A stretch of DNA of 64,000 bases, from positions 366,807 to 430,806 of the forward strand of contig JADKAC010000007.1 in assembly GCA_016715425.1 (NCBI GenBank), written 5' to 3'. Numbering within the stretch: the first letter of the stretch is position 1; each line of letters opens with the position of its first letter. Under the pieces are notes generated by a model. It saw nothing but the letters and a program-made list of their open reading frames with translations, was not told where the DNA came from and did not search any database. This document shows, piece after piece, positions 53,669 through 61,969 of the stretch. The stretch comes from Bacteroidota bacterium (GTDB lineage Bacteria > Bacteroidota > Bacteroidia > Chitinophagales > BACL12). Made by a program: the position numbers and the translations under genes.

Positions 53669-53689
53669 AATTTTTCTTTGTTATGCCCA

Positions 53690-53698
53690 CAAAGTAAA
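53690..53698 (-). promoter_or_regulatory. Candidate −7 motif TTTACTTTG
   Basis: On the minus strand TTTACTTTG lies 21 bp before ATG 53668, fitting the TAnnTTTG family in six of eight positions and implying a short leader for the deoxyhypusine-synthase-like gene. Confidence 0.35.
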
Positions 53699-53769
53699 TG
53701 ATTATTTTATAGATACTGAATCCAATTATTCTATTTTATGTGTAGATTAGATGTTGTAAATCCAACAAT

Positions 53770-53964
53770 ATGAAATCAACTACGACTCGCCATTACATTT
53801 TTAGCAATCGCAATTATGCATGGCAATTTGAAAAAGAAGTATTCTTAGATGATTGGGATACTCAGGAAGTGTATAATACAAGATTTGCATTTTTTAATTG
53901 TGCCGACAATTCTGTTGAAATAATTCCTGAATTAAAAAATGAATATGAAATTTCTAAAAAATAA
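53770..53964 (+). CDS. Small hypothetical protein upstream of a DUF900-type hydrolase
   Basis: 64 aa, MKSTTTRHYIFSNRNYAWQF followed by an acidic, aromatic-rich body. No family recognised; no signal or membrane helix. Its 3' end overlaps the following gene by 26 bp in another frame, which supports coupled translation and suggests a small partner or regulator of that hydrolase. Shortness keeps the call tentative, although codon and residue choice look natural. Confidence 0.5.
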   Translation: MKSTTTRHYIFSNRNYAWQFEKEVFLDDWDTQEVYNTRFAFFNCADNSVEIIPELKNEYEISKK

Positions 53965-54886
53965 AACGCAAGTGCAATATTCCCGCTTAGGTTCTATTGA
54001 AAAATTAAAAGGATCACAACGTTTTTTTGCTGAATTATATCAGGATATTAAAACAGAATATGAATCGGGAAATACAACACAAAATCAAACTTTAATTTTT
54101 CTCTTCGGATTTTGGGTATCTCAAGCCAAGGCAATTGATTTTTTAAAACAAATGCATGAGAAATATATAACTGATCCTAACAGTCCTTTTAAACGCATTA
54201 TCATGTATAATTGGCCAAGCCAAACCGGAAAGATATTACCCGAAAAAATCGGAATGGTAAATTGGAATCAAACATTGGAAAGAACAAAAGCATGTGGAAA
54301 TATTCTCTCAAACTTTTATGAAAAGCTTTGGCGTTTTGGTGAGCAATATGTAAAAAAAGAGGATGCGGATTTTTATAAAAATGTGTATCAAAAAAATTTC
54401 AGCATCATGACACAGTCAATGGGTAATCAGGTGTTCGGATATTTTGTAAAAAAGATAACACGATATAAAAAAGCAAAGCTCCCGAAATTTCAACAAGCAT
54501 TTATGATGGCGCCCGATTTAGATAATGACGTATTTGAACCGGAATGCATTTTGGAAAACGTAGATAGAATTGCAGAAAAAGTATTTGTGTTTTATAGAAT
54601 GGATGATTCCGCACTTTCACTTTCACGATTTTTATTTGCAATGAAAGACCGATTAGGTACAACAGGATTGCGCAAGAAAAAAATGAAAGTTGGAATTATT
54701 ATTCCGGTGAATGCAAATAATTTACATGATCTTAAATTAAAAGAAAAAGGAGATGATCATCGGTATTTTATTACAAGTAATTCACAAATTCCAAGCAGTA
54801 TAAAACAATTTGCGATGGTGAATGATTTAAATGCATTTGCAGGATTAACCTACAATAATTCTAAAGCAGAGTTGGAGATAACGTAA
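53939..54886 (+). CDS. Alpha/beta hydrolase of the DUF900 type
   Basis: 315 aa, cytosolic. NQTLIFLFGFWVSQAKAIDF near residue 45 resembles the first strand and oxyanion region. FKRIIMYNWPSQTGKILPE follows, then FSIMTQSMGNQVFGYF around 160 supplies the nucleophile elbow (Ser in QSMGN), KAKLPKFQQAFMMAPDLDND a likely Asp-bearing loop and KGDDHRYFI a candidate His. This order matches the DUF900 alpha/beta hydrolases. Substrate unknown. Starts at ATG 53939 or 53945, overlapping the 64-aa gene. Confidence 0.72.
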   Translation: MNMKFLKNKTQVQYSRLGSIEKLKGSQRFFAELYQDIKTEYESGNTTQNQTLIFLFGFWVSQAKAIDFLKQMHEKYITDPNSPFKRIIMYNWPSQTGKILPEKIGMVNWNQTLERTKACGNILSNFYEKLWRFGEQYVKKEDADFYKNVYQKNFSIMTQSMGNQVFGYFVKKITRYKKAKLPKFQQAFMMAPDLDNDVFEPECILENVDRIAEKVFVFYRMDDSALSLSRFLFAMKDRLGTTGLRKKKMKVGIIIPVNANNLHDLKLKEKGDDHRYFITSNSQIPSSIKQFAMVNDLNAFAGLTYNNSKAELEIT

Positions 54887-54958
54887 ACAATTAGTCATAA
54901 TATATCAGTCAATTAAAGTGATGATAGGTTTACAAATAATCTGAGATTATATTTACAT

Positions 54959-56242
54959 TTGATAAAGCATTATTATGAAAAGAAAATAACAAACCTCAAT
55001 ACAATGCTGATTGGTTATTCTGCATTAAGTGTATCTTTTTTATTAATTGCTCAGAAATCTGATGCACAAATCATTTACACAGATATAGATCCGGATGAAA
55101 TGCTATTGCCATATTATGATGATGGTTTTGATATGGATATAAATGGCGATGGAACCAACGATTTCCATTTTCAAGTGTATAGTTGGGGTTTTACTGCCTA
55201 TGCAGGATATGAGTATTTCGCTGCTATTCAACCTTTGGGAAGCAATGCGGCAGGATATATTTTGGACAGTTCATTTCGAGAATGTTCTTCATATTTAAAT
55301 GTGCAGAAAGTAGCACCTGTACTCAATGCAGAAGATACCATAAGCGCAGATATGCAGTTTGCAAATGAAGAAATAATATTTGCATCAGTTTCACAAGATG
55401 ATTACCCTTGTTATGGTAGTGGTCAGATGCTGGGATCATGGGTAAATAAATCTGAAAAATTTTGCGCCATCAAATTTAAAATTGATAGTGAATATCATTA
55501 CGGCTGGATACGCATGAGTATGAATGAATTTTATGAAATAACAATTCACGATTATGCTTATGAATCATTACCTGATGTACCTATAATTGCGGGCAGAACT
55601 ACTGGAACAATTGCTGAGGCTACCGGTAAAGTTTCGGATGTTTTACTTTCAGATATTTCGGACAACTTAAATGTAACTGATTTACAAGTGAATTTTACAA
55701 AAGCAGAAGAAGAATCTGCCATTGATGCTTATCATGTTTTTATTTCTCCAACAAACGAAAGTGCATATTTTACAACAGAATTTGCTTTGGCTTTACCAGA
55801 GGATAGATTTACTTCTATTTTGCCTACCGGTGAAAATATAACTGCAAATTTTACTGAAGATGTAAAAGACATTTTTGGATTTGATATTGTTCCCGGAGTT
55901 ATTTATTATGCAGGTGTGTTAAGTTATAACCATTTTGCAACTTACCCTATGAGTGTTTCAGATGTTTCAAATGGTGTTGAATTGAATTTACCTGTTTCTA
56001 TACAATCACTTCAATCGTCAGCAAATATTTATTATGCCGATGCTCAACTTCATGTGCATTCTTACGACTTATTTAGAGATACAAATCTTTCAATTTATGA
56101 TATTGCCGGTAAGAAAGTATTTACAAAAACAATTACTCAAAAGGATGAATTAATTGATATAAATATTCCGACAGGTATTTACACAATCACAATGCAATCA
56201 CCTACAAATTTTATATCCGGAAAATTATTTTGCGGAAAATAA
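54959..56242 (+). CDS. T9SS-sorted secreted protein with surface-anchor tail
   Basis: Begins TTG 54959 (IKHYYEKKITNLNTML) or ATG 55004 (LIGYSALSVSFLLIAQKSDAQ); the signal peptide and the typical wording KxITNLN...SDAQIIYTDIDPDE of this family favour the earlier start. The middle carries a calcium-binding-like DMDINGDGTNDFHFQ and Ig-like strands; the end NLSIYDIAGKKVFTKTI to PTGIYTITMQSP is a T9SS type A sorting domain. No catalytic motif is visible. It stands alone between the hydrolase and a 485-bp gene-free stretch. Confidence 0.78.
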   Translation: MIKHYYEKKITNLNTMLIGYSALSVSFLLIAQKSDAQIIYTDIDPDEMLLPYYDDGFDMDINGDGTNDFHFQVYSWGFTAYAGYEYFAAIQPLGSNAAGYILDSSFRECSSYLNVQKVAPVLNAEDTISADMQFANEEIIFASVSQDDYPCYGSGQMLGSWVNKSEKFCAIKFKIDSEYHYGWIRMSMNEFYEITIHDYAYESLPDVPIIAGRTTGTIAEATGKVSDVLLSDISDNLNVTDLQVNFTKAEEESAIDAYHVFISPTNESAYFTTEFALALPEDRFTSILPTGENITANFTEDVKDIFGFDIVPGVIYYAGVLSYNHFATYPMSVSDVSNGVELNLPVSIQSLQSSANIYYADAQLHVHSYDLFRDTNLSIYDIAGKKVFTKTITQKDELIDINIPTGIYTITMQSPTNFISGKLFCGK

Positions 56243-56727
56243 ATAGTTTAAATACAAGTACAACATTTTCCTTACACGGATTTACCGAAGAGTAATTAAA
56301 TTTTTATTCTCCATGGTTTGCGTCTAATCCATAAAAGATCTTCCGGATTAAATAGGTATGTAACAGATTAACTTTTGAAAATTTAAATGCTGGGTTAATT
56401 ATTAAATCCAGTAGTAAAAAATAGCGATTAGAATTTTTAATTAATAAATCGGATTGGCCGACAACCGTGGAGAATAAACTTCATTCGCTCTTTTTCCTTC
56501 CCGCCATGTTCCCCCCCAACGTGCCAGCAGATTCCTCAAAACATAGCCTTGTGCGTTAGCCTTTGAGAACCTGACTATCCTTAATAAAATTTTATTTTTC
56601 TTTTTATTAAATCACACATTATAATCGCAAATATTAAAATAAAACCTATTCACTCTTTTCTTTACCTTAAAATAAATTCGCTTTTTTATTTTTCCTGCAT
56701 TAACTTAGATAATCCAAAAAAAGATGC
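56243..56727. other. Gene-free stretch containing first copy of the hairpin repeat and a conserved leader
   Basis: 485 bp. The first 240 bp show nothing I recognise. From 56491 to 56572 lies the first copy of the C-rich hairpin repeat, and from ~56575 to 56727 an A+T-rich leader that is also found, about three quarters identical by eye, at 58470-58620 before the paralogous lipoprotein gene. Confidence 0.6.
56491..56572. repeat. Hairpin repeat, copy A
   Basis: C-rich head (CCATGTTCCCCCCC) followed by TTCCTCAAA (56532-56540) pairing with TTTGAGAA (56562-56569) around ACATAGCCTTGTGCGT. Copy B is at 58391-58464. Both precede paralogous lipoprotein genes by ~155-280 bp. Confidence 0.65.
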
Positions 56728-57327
56728 ATGCAATTTAAATACTCTATATTTTTATTTATTTGCAGCATAGTTTTCATTTTAGCTGCTTGTGATTTGAATT
56801 ATACACCTGAACCTTATACCGGAGTAAGCGGGATTGTGAGAGATAAAACAACAGGCGAATGTATTCCAAATGCCACAATTTATTTATTAGAAAGCGGTGA
56901 CTCCCCAGGTGCTGGATATTATTATAAGGATTCCTTAGTAACTGATGTGTATGGAAATTTTGAGTTTGAATTCGAAAAAATAATTGGATATGGTTATGCC
57001 CTGCTAGCAAATAAGGAACATTATATAGAAAGCACTGGACTTACCTTTATACAATATGGTGAAATTAAAGATGTGCTATTAAGTCCTGAAGGATATATAA
57101 AATTGCATGTTCAAAATATTTTACCTTCAGAACCTTGGGATCAATTAGGAATTAATGGTCCATTTACTGCTCATTTTTATGGGAATGAAATAGATTCTCT
57201 AATGACCTTTCAAATTAATGGAAATACTAATATTGTAATTTACTGGGGATTAAATGGTGTTGCGGTAAATACAGATACTATTTTTTGCCCTGCATTTGAC
57301 ACAACTTATTACGAATTACTTTACTAA
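56728..57327 (+). CDS. Carboxypeptidase-regulatory-like lipoprotein, copy A
   Basis: 199 aa with a lipoprotein signal (FLFICSIVFILAACDLN). Residues ~35-110 form a carboxypeptidase-D regulatory-like beta sandwich (GVSGIVRDKTTGECIPNATIYL, DVYGNFEFEFE). The protein ends FCPAFDTTYYELLY, nearly the same as the YCPAFDTTYYEILY end of the 58742 gene; the rest is about one third identical by eye. Probably a surface or periplasmic lipoprotein of unknown role. It converges on the truncated CoA-transferase gene with 23 bp between stops. Confidence 0.72.
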   Translation: MQFKYSIFLFICSIVFILAACDLNYTPEPYTGVSGIVRDKTTGECIPNATIYLLESGDSPGAGYYYKDSLVTDVYGNFEFEFEKIIGYGYALLANKEHYIESTGLTFIQYGEIKDVLLSPEGYIKLHVQNILPSEPWDQLGINGPFTAHFYGNEIDSLMTFQINGNTNIVIYWGLNGVAVNTDTIFCPAFDTTYYELLY

Positions 57328-57350
57328 CTTTTAATTGAACCCAATTCTAT

Positions 57351-58391
57351 TTAGACAAAAATTTTAAATCGCTCATAACAAGATTTATGTAACAACTCTC
57401 TATCATCAGGATGTGCAATTTCGATTAATGCTTTTGCTCGTTGTCGTAAATTTTTCCCGAATAAAAATGCGACACCATATTCAGTAACTATATAGCGCAC
57501 ATGCGCACGAGTGGTAACAACACCGGCACCGGGTTTAAGTATGGGTACAATGCGGGAGATTCCTTTTTTCGTTCTTGATGAAAGTGCTATGATAGGTTTA
57601 CCACCTTCACTTAAAGCCGCACCACGAATAAAATCCATTTGTCCGCCCACACCTGAATATTGATATGTACCAATTGAATCAGAAACTACTTGTCCGGTAA
57701 GATCCACTTCTATACAACTATTAATTGCACATACTTTTGGATTTAATTTTATTACTGCAGGTTCATTCACATAATCAATATCCATAAATGCAAACCCGGG
57801 ATTATCATCAACGTAATTATATAATTTTTTTGTGCCAAGAGCAAAACCGGTTACTGTTCTGTTTGGCTCTATCACTTTAAATTTATTATTCACTACATCA
57901 CTTTCAAATAAGGGTATTAATCCATCCGAAAACATTTCAGTATGTACACCCAAATTTTTATGATTGGTAAGACATCGCAATACAGCTTCCGGTATCGATC
58001 CGATTCCCATTTGTAAAGTGCTGCCATCATCAAATAATTCTGCAATATATTTTCCTATCAATGCATCACTTTCCAAAATCTCTTCTCCAAATGTTATTTC
58101 AAGTAAAGGTGATTCTATCCAAACCATTTTATGAAATCGTGTGGAATGAATTAAACTATCACCATGTGTGCGAGGTACATTTGGATTCACTTGCGCAATA
58201 ACAAGCTTAGATGTATTCACCGCAGTGCGTGCAATATCTACTGATACACCCAACGAACAATACCCATGTTTATCGGGCGGAGAAACCTGCACTATTGCAA
58301 CATCCAAATCCAGAATTTTTTGTTTAAACAACTCCGGAATTTCACTTAAAAAAACAGGAATATAATCTGCTCTTCCTTCGTTCACTGCATT
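57351..58391 (-). pseudogene. N-terminally truncated acetyl-CoA hydrolase/CoA-transferase, copy A
   Basis: 344 residues from a GTG codon at 58385 equal residues ~86-429 of the intact copy at 60656-61945, with about nine substitutions, i.e. roughly 97% identity. The catalytic Glu in SCIEVDLTGQ and the GVGGQMDF loop are kept, but the first 85 residues, which form part of the active-site domain, are absent. Homology ends abruptly at ~58391 where the hairpin repeat copy B begins. The frame is intact in what remains, so the loss is recent or a shortened protein is still made; I think it is non-functional. Confidence 0.75.
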
Positions 58392-58464
58392 TTCTTCCTC
58401 ACATGTTCCCCCGCCGTACCAAGTTCCTCAAAACGCAGCATTGTGCGTAAGCCTTTGAGAACCT
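58391..58464. repeat. Hairpin repeat, copy B, at the CoA-transferase breakpoint
   Basis: CATGTTCCCCC head, then TTCCTCAAA (58424-58432) pairing with TTTGAGAA (58454-58461), with a perfect inner stem ACGCA/TGCGT (58433-58437 and 58444-58448). It begins exactly where the truncated CoA-transferase loses homology to its intact copy. Confidence 0.68.
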
Positions 58465-58741
58465 ACGTTTAATTAAGTAAATTTTATTTTACTATTTATT
58501 TAATCCTAAATTTCAATCGCAAATATTAAAATAAAACACATTTATTCTATTCTTTACTTAAAAATAAATTTGTTTTTTATAATTATCTGATTTAATTTAG
58601 ATAATCCAAAAGTATAAACCATGAATAATTTAATTATTCTTTTGAGTTTCGAATACAAGTTGCAAAATATATTACACCAGAATAATTATTTATCATTTTA
58701 TTTAATTGTATAACTTGAATAGACTAATCTACATTAAGATT
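58465..58741. promoter_or_regulatory. Leader region of lipoprotein copy B, conserved with copy A
   Basis: Contains TCGCAAATATTAAAATAAAAC and TTTAGATAATCCAAAA stretches shared with 56575-56727. The conservation outside coding sequence suggests a shared promoter or leader. Together with the repeat copy B it makes a 350-bp stretch without a gene. Confidence 0.45.
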
Positions 58742-59359
58742 ATGAAAAAAATATATTTATTAACGATAATAAGCTTATTAATTATTTCTTGTGAAAAAGA
58801 AAGCGGACCAACATTTATTAACGGCAGCGTAAAAGACAAAACCACCAATGCGGGAATTGCAAATGCCGATGTAGGGTTATTTGAAACAGACGGCGAAAGC
58901 GCCTTTGGCTTAGGCGGTGTTTTAATTGACGAAATATATTCTGATGCCGCAGGCAAATTCACTTTTGATTTTGAAGCCCGCAATGGCTATAGCTATTATG
59001 TGCAGGCAATAAAAGACCAATATTGGAATAACCAAACCGATAATATAACTTTTGTTGATGATACCGGAGGTGAAACAGATGTTATTGTGTATTTGCATCC
59101 GGAGGGGTGGTTGAAATTAACTATAAGAGATACAATGCCGTTTACAATAAATACTGAGTTCAGAATGACTCCATTTAACGGTTCTTTTTGGGTAAGCGCA
59201 ACTGAACTTGATACAATTTTAACAGGCGTTATTTTTGGTAATCAATATAAGCCACTTTACTGGGTATTAGAAGATTTTACTACAAGCGGTATAGAAACTT
59301 ATACGGATTCAATTTATTGCCCGGCTTTTGACACTACTTACTACGAAATACTTTATTAA
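58742..59359 (+). CDS. Carboxypeptidase-regulatory-like lipoprotein, copy B
   Basis: From ATG 58742, 205 aa; an upstream in-frame TTG at 58706 is unlikely. Lipoprotein signal (LLTIISLLIISCEKES), regulatory-like beta sandwich (FINGSVKDKTTNAGIANADVGL, DAAGKFTFDFEARNGY) and the C-terminal YCPAFDTTYYEILY shared with copy A. Function unknown. It is followed 17 bp later by a broken secreted-protein gene on the same strand. Confidence 0.72.
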   Translation: MKKIYLLTIISLLIISCEKESGPTFINGSVKDKTTNAGIANADVGLFETDGESAFGLGGVLIDEIYSDAAGKFTFDFEARNGYSYYVQAIKDQYWNNQTDNITFVDDTGGETDVIVYLHPEGWLKLTIRDTMPFTINTEFRMTPFNGSFWVSATELDTILTGVIFGNQYKPLYWVLEDFTTSGIETYTDSIYCPAFDTTYYEILY

Positions 59360-59376
59360 CCATTTGAACCAACAAC

Positions 59377-60643
59377 ATGAAATACTACACCCTACTCATT
59401 GCACTCAGTTTATTTATTAAAAATCAAACCTACGCTCAACAGACGCTCAGCAAGCTCGACAGCATTTTCATGTATCTGGACACCACCGATATGAGCACCG
59501 GAATTTTATATGATAAGACATACCGCTTCGGCAAAGCGGATACCTTTAATATAATTAATGATACAGCTATAAGTATGCATAATTTTAGGCAGATTTTGCT
59601 CGACATGAAGGTCGGTTCGGTCAACCTTAATAATTCAATTATTACCCTTGATTCTTTGCGCAACATGGTGAATGCTGATGCAATAAATAATATTGTTCCA
59701 ATAACTATTCTTAACTATAAGTATAATGTCATTAAAGAATATGCGCTGGATAGCAACCTGATGTATTATTCATCAGATAATACATGATAATAATGATGAT
59801 GATCCGGGTAATCCAATACCAAATCGTTTTGATGGAAATTTATATGGCATACAAGCATGCTATGATTATTATGATGCAGATGATTTAGGTGGCACAGAAA
59901 TCTTAGCGGAACATAATCATTGGCAAACCGGAGCGGGTCCTGCAATTGGCTATCTTCAAGCAGGATTTGATGAGGATACGCATCCTTGTACTTCGATAAA
60001 TTTTGATACGGATGATTAGATAATAACTAAACCAAGTTCATGCACTTGTGATGAAGAATATTGTGAAGAAGAGTTAACCGAAGAAGAAATTACACTGCGT
60101 CTTGCAGCTACTTCATGCAATTCTACAATACCAAAACCCGGTGGTGGAGGAACAGTAACAGTTGGTCAACAATTCAGAACTGCATATTTAAAATATCTTG
60201 ATGGTGATTATAATTATGCGTATCAGAGTTTTCTTTATCTGAAAAATAAAGTGAATCAAAATTATCCTCAAGGATTAACAAAGGGAGTTTGTAATACTTT
60301 ATACAGAGAAGCAGTAATGTATGTAGAGTTGTGTTCTTTGTTAGCAACAGTACATTGTCAACAACCCTTCTATACAGGTCGCTTAGCAGACGAATTTTCA
60401 GATACAGAATTCAATATAGAATTATATCCAAATCCCACGAATAAAGAATTTACTTTATTCACTGATAATGCGGAAATAATTGAATTTAAAATTATGGATA
60501 TCACCGGCAGAGAAATTATTTCAAACAGTTTTCAAACAAACACAAATATTTCTGTTGTCGGTTGGCCTTCCGGAATTTATTTGGTATATCTGAAAAGTGA
60601 AAATTCTGGGTTGGTTACTACTTTGAAAGTGATGGTGGAGTGA
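59377..60643 (+). pseudogene. Broken T9SS-sorted secreted protein gene
   Basis: Starts MKYYTLLIALSLFIKNQTYAQQ (signal peptide). The first frame stops at 59785-59787 after SSDNT; dropping one T gives DNTDNNDDDPGNPIPNRFDG and the new frame stays sensible for 280 codons (CYDYYDADDLGG, LAEHNHWQTGAGPAIGYL, CTCDEEYC). It is interrupted only by a TAG at 60017-60019, and ends with a T9SS domain (NIELYPNPTNKEFTLF, PSGIYLVYLKSENSG). One frameshift plus one nonsense codon make decay more likely than sequencing error here. The region from 60251 could be read as a separate 130-aa frame from a GTG. Confidence 0.68.
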
Positions 60644-60655
60644 GAGCAATTCTTT

Positions 60656-61945
60656 TTATACAAAAATCTTAAACCTTTCAAAACAAGATTTATGCAACAA
60701 TTCTCTATCATCCGGATGTGCAATTTCGATTAATGCTTTTGCTCGTTGTCGTAAATTTTTCCCGAATAAAAATGCGACACCATATTCAGTAACTATATAG
60801 CGCACATGCGCACGAGTGGTAACAACACCGGCACCGGGTTTAAGTATCGGCACAATACGTGAAATGCCTTTTTTCGTTCTTGATGAAAGTGCGATAATAG
60901 GTTTACCTCCTACACTTAATGCAGCACCACGAATAAAATCCATTTGTCCGCCCACACCTGAATATTGATATGTACCAATTGAATCAGAAACTACTTGTCC
61001 GGTAAGATCTACTTCTATACAACTATTAATTGCACACACTTTTGGATTTAATTTTATTACTGCAGGTTCATTCACATAATCAATATCCATAAAAGCAAAC
61101 CCCGGATTATCATGCACGTAATCATATAATTTTTTTGTACCAAGAGCAAAACCTGTTACAGTTCTGTTTGGCTCTATTACTTTAAATTTATTATTAACTA
61201 CATCACTTTCAAATAAGGGTATTAATCCATCCGAAAACATTTCAGTATGTACACCCAGATTTTTATGATTGGTAAGACATCGCAATACAGATTCCGGGAT
61301 CGAACCAATTCCCATTTGTAGAGTGCTGCCATCTTCAATTAATTCTGCAATATATTTTCCAATCAACGCATCACTTTCCAAAATCTCTTCTCCAAAAGTT
61401 ATTTCAAGTAAAGGTGATTCTATCCAAACCATTTTATGAAATCGTGTGGAATGAATTAAACTATCGCCATGTGTGCGAGGAACATTCGGATTTACTTGTG
61501 CAATAACAAGCTTAGCTGTATTCACCGCAGTACGTGCAATATCTACTGACACACCGAGTGAACAATAGCCATGTTTATCCGGCGGAGAAACCTGTACTAT
61601 TGCAACATTCAAATCCAGAATTTTTTGTTTAAACAACTCCGGAATCTCACTTAAAAAAACAGGAATATAATCTGCTCGTCCTTCGTTAACTGCATTGCGG
61701 AGCGTTCCTGAAACAAACATGGAATTTAAATCAAATGCTTCTTCATATTCCGGTTTATCCAACATAATATCGCCGTATAAACTTATGAATACAAGTTGCA
61801 CATTTCGCAGTTCATTTTTCCTTTCTGCAAGCTTATGCAACATGGCTATTGGAGTTTGCGCACTGCCTTGAATAAATACAGTATCACCCGAATGAATACA
61901 TTGCAATGCTTCTTCAGCACTTACATATGGAGGAATTGGATTCAT
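60656..61945 (-). CDS. Acetyl-CoA hydrolase/4-hydroxybutyrate CoA-transferase family protein
   Basis: 429 aa, full length for the family. The N-terminal domain holds GDTVFIQGSAQTPIAML; then DKHGYCSLGVSVDIAR, MGIGSIPESVLRCL, the catalytic Glu in INSCIEVDLTGQV, the SGVGGQMDFIRGA loop and a C-terminal VTEYGVAFLFGKNLRQRA. Such enzymes transfer CoA between acetyl-CoA and a carboxylate such as 4-hydroxybutyrate, or hydrolyse acetyl-CoA; the acceptor is not assignable. It starts 25 bp after the P-protein stop, so it is likely co-transcribed with gcvP. A nearly identical truncated copy lies at 57351. Confidence 0.9.
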   Translation of the reverse strand: MNPIPPYVSAEEALQCIHSGDTVFIQGSAQTPIAMLHKLAERKNELRNVQLVFISLYGDIMLDKPEYEEAFDLNSMFVSGTLRNAVNEGRADYIPVFLSEIPELFKQKILDLNVAIVQVSPPDKHGYCSLGVSVDIARTAVNTAKLVIAQVNPNVPRTHGDSLIHSTRFHKMVWIESPLLEITFGEEILESDALIGKYIAELIEDGSTLQMGIGSIPESVLRCLTNHKNLGVHTEMFSDGLIPLFESDVVNNKFKVIEPNRTVTGFALGTKKLYDYVHDNPGFAFMDIDYVNEPAVIKLNPKVCAINSCIEVDLTGQVVSDSIGTYQYSGVGGQMDFIRGAALSVGGKPIIALSSRTKKGISRIVPILKPGAGVVTTRAHVRYIVTEYGVAFLFGKNLRQRAKALIEIAHPDDRELLHKSCFERFKIFV

Positions 61946-61969
61946 AAAAAAAATAGTTTACACATTTGC

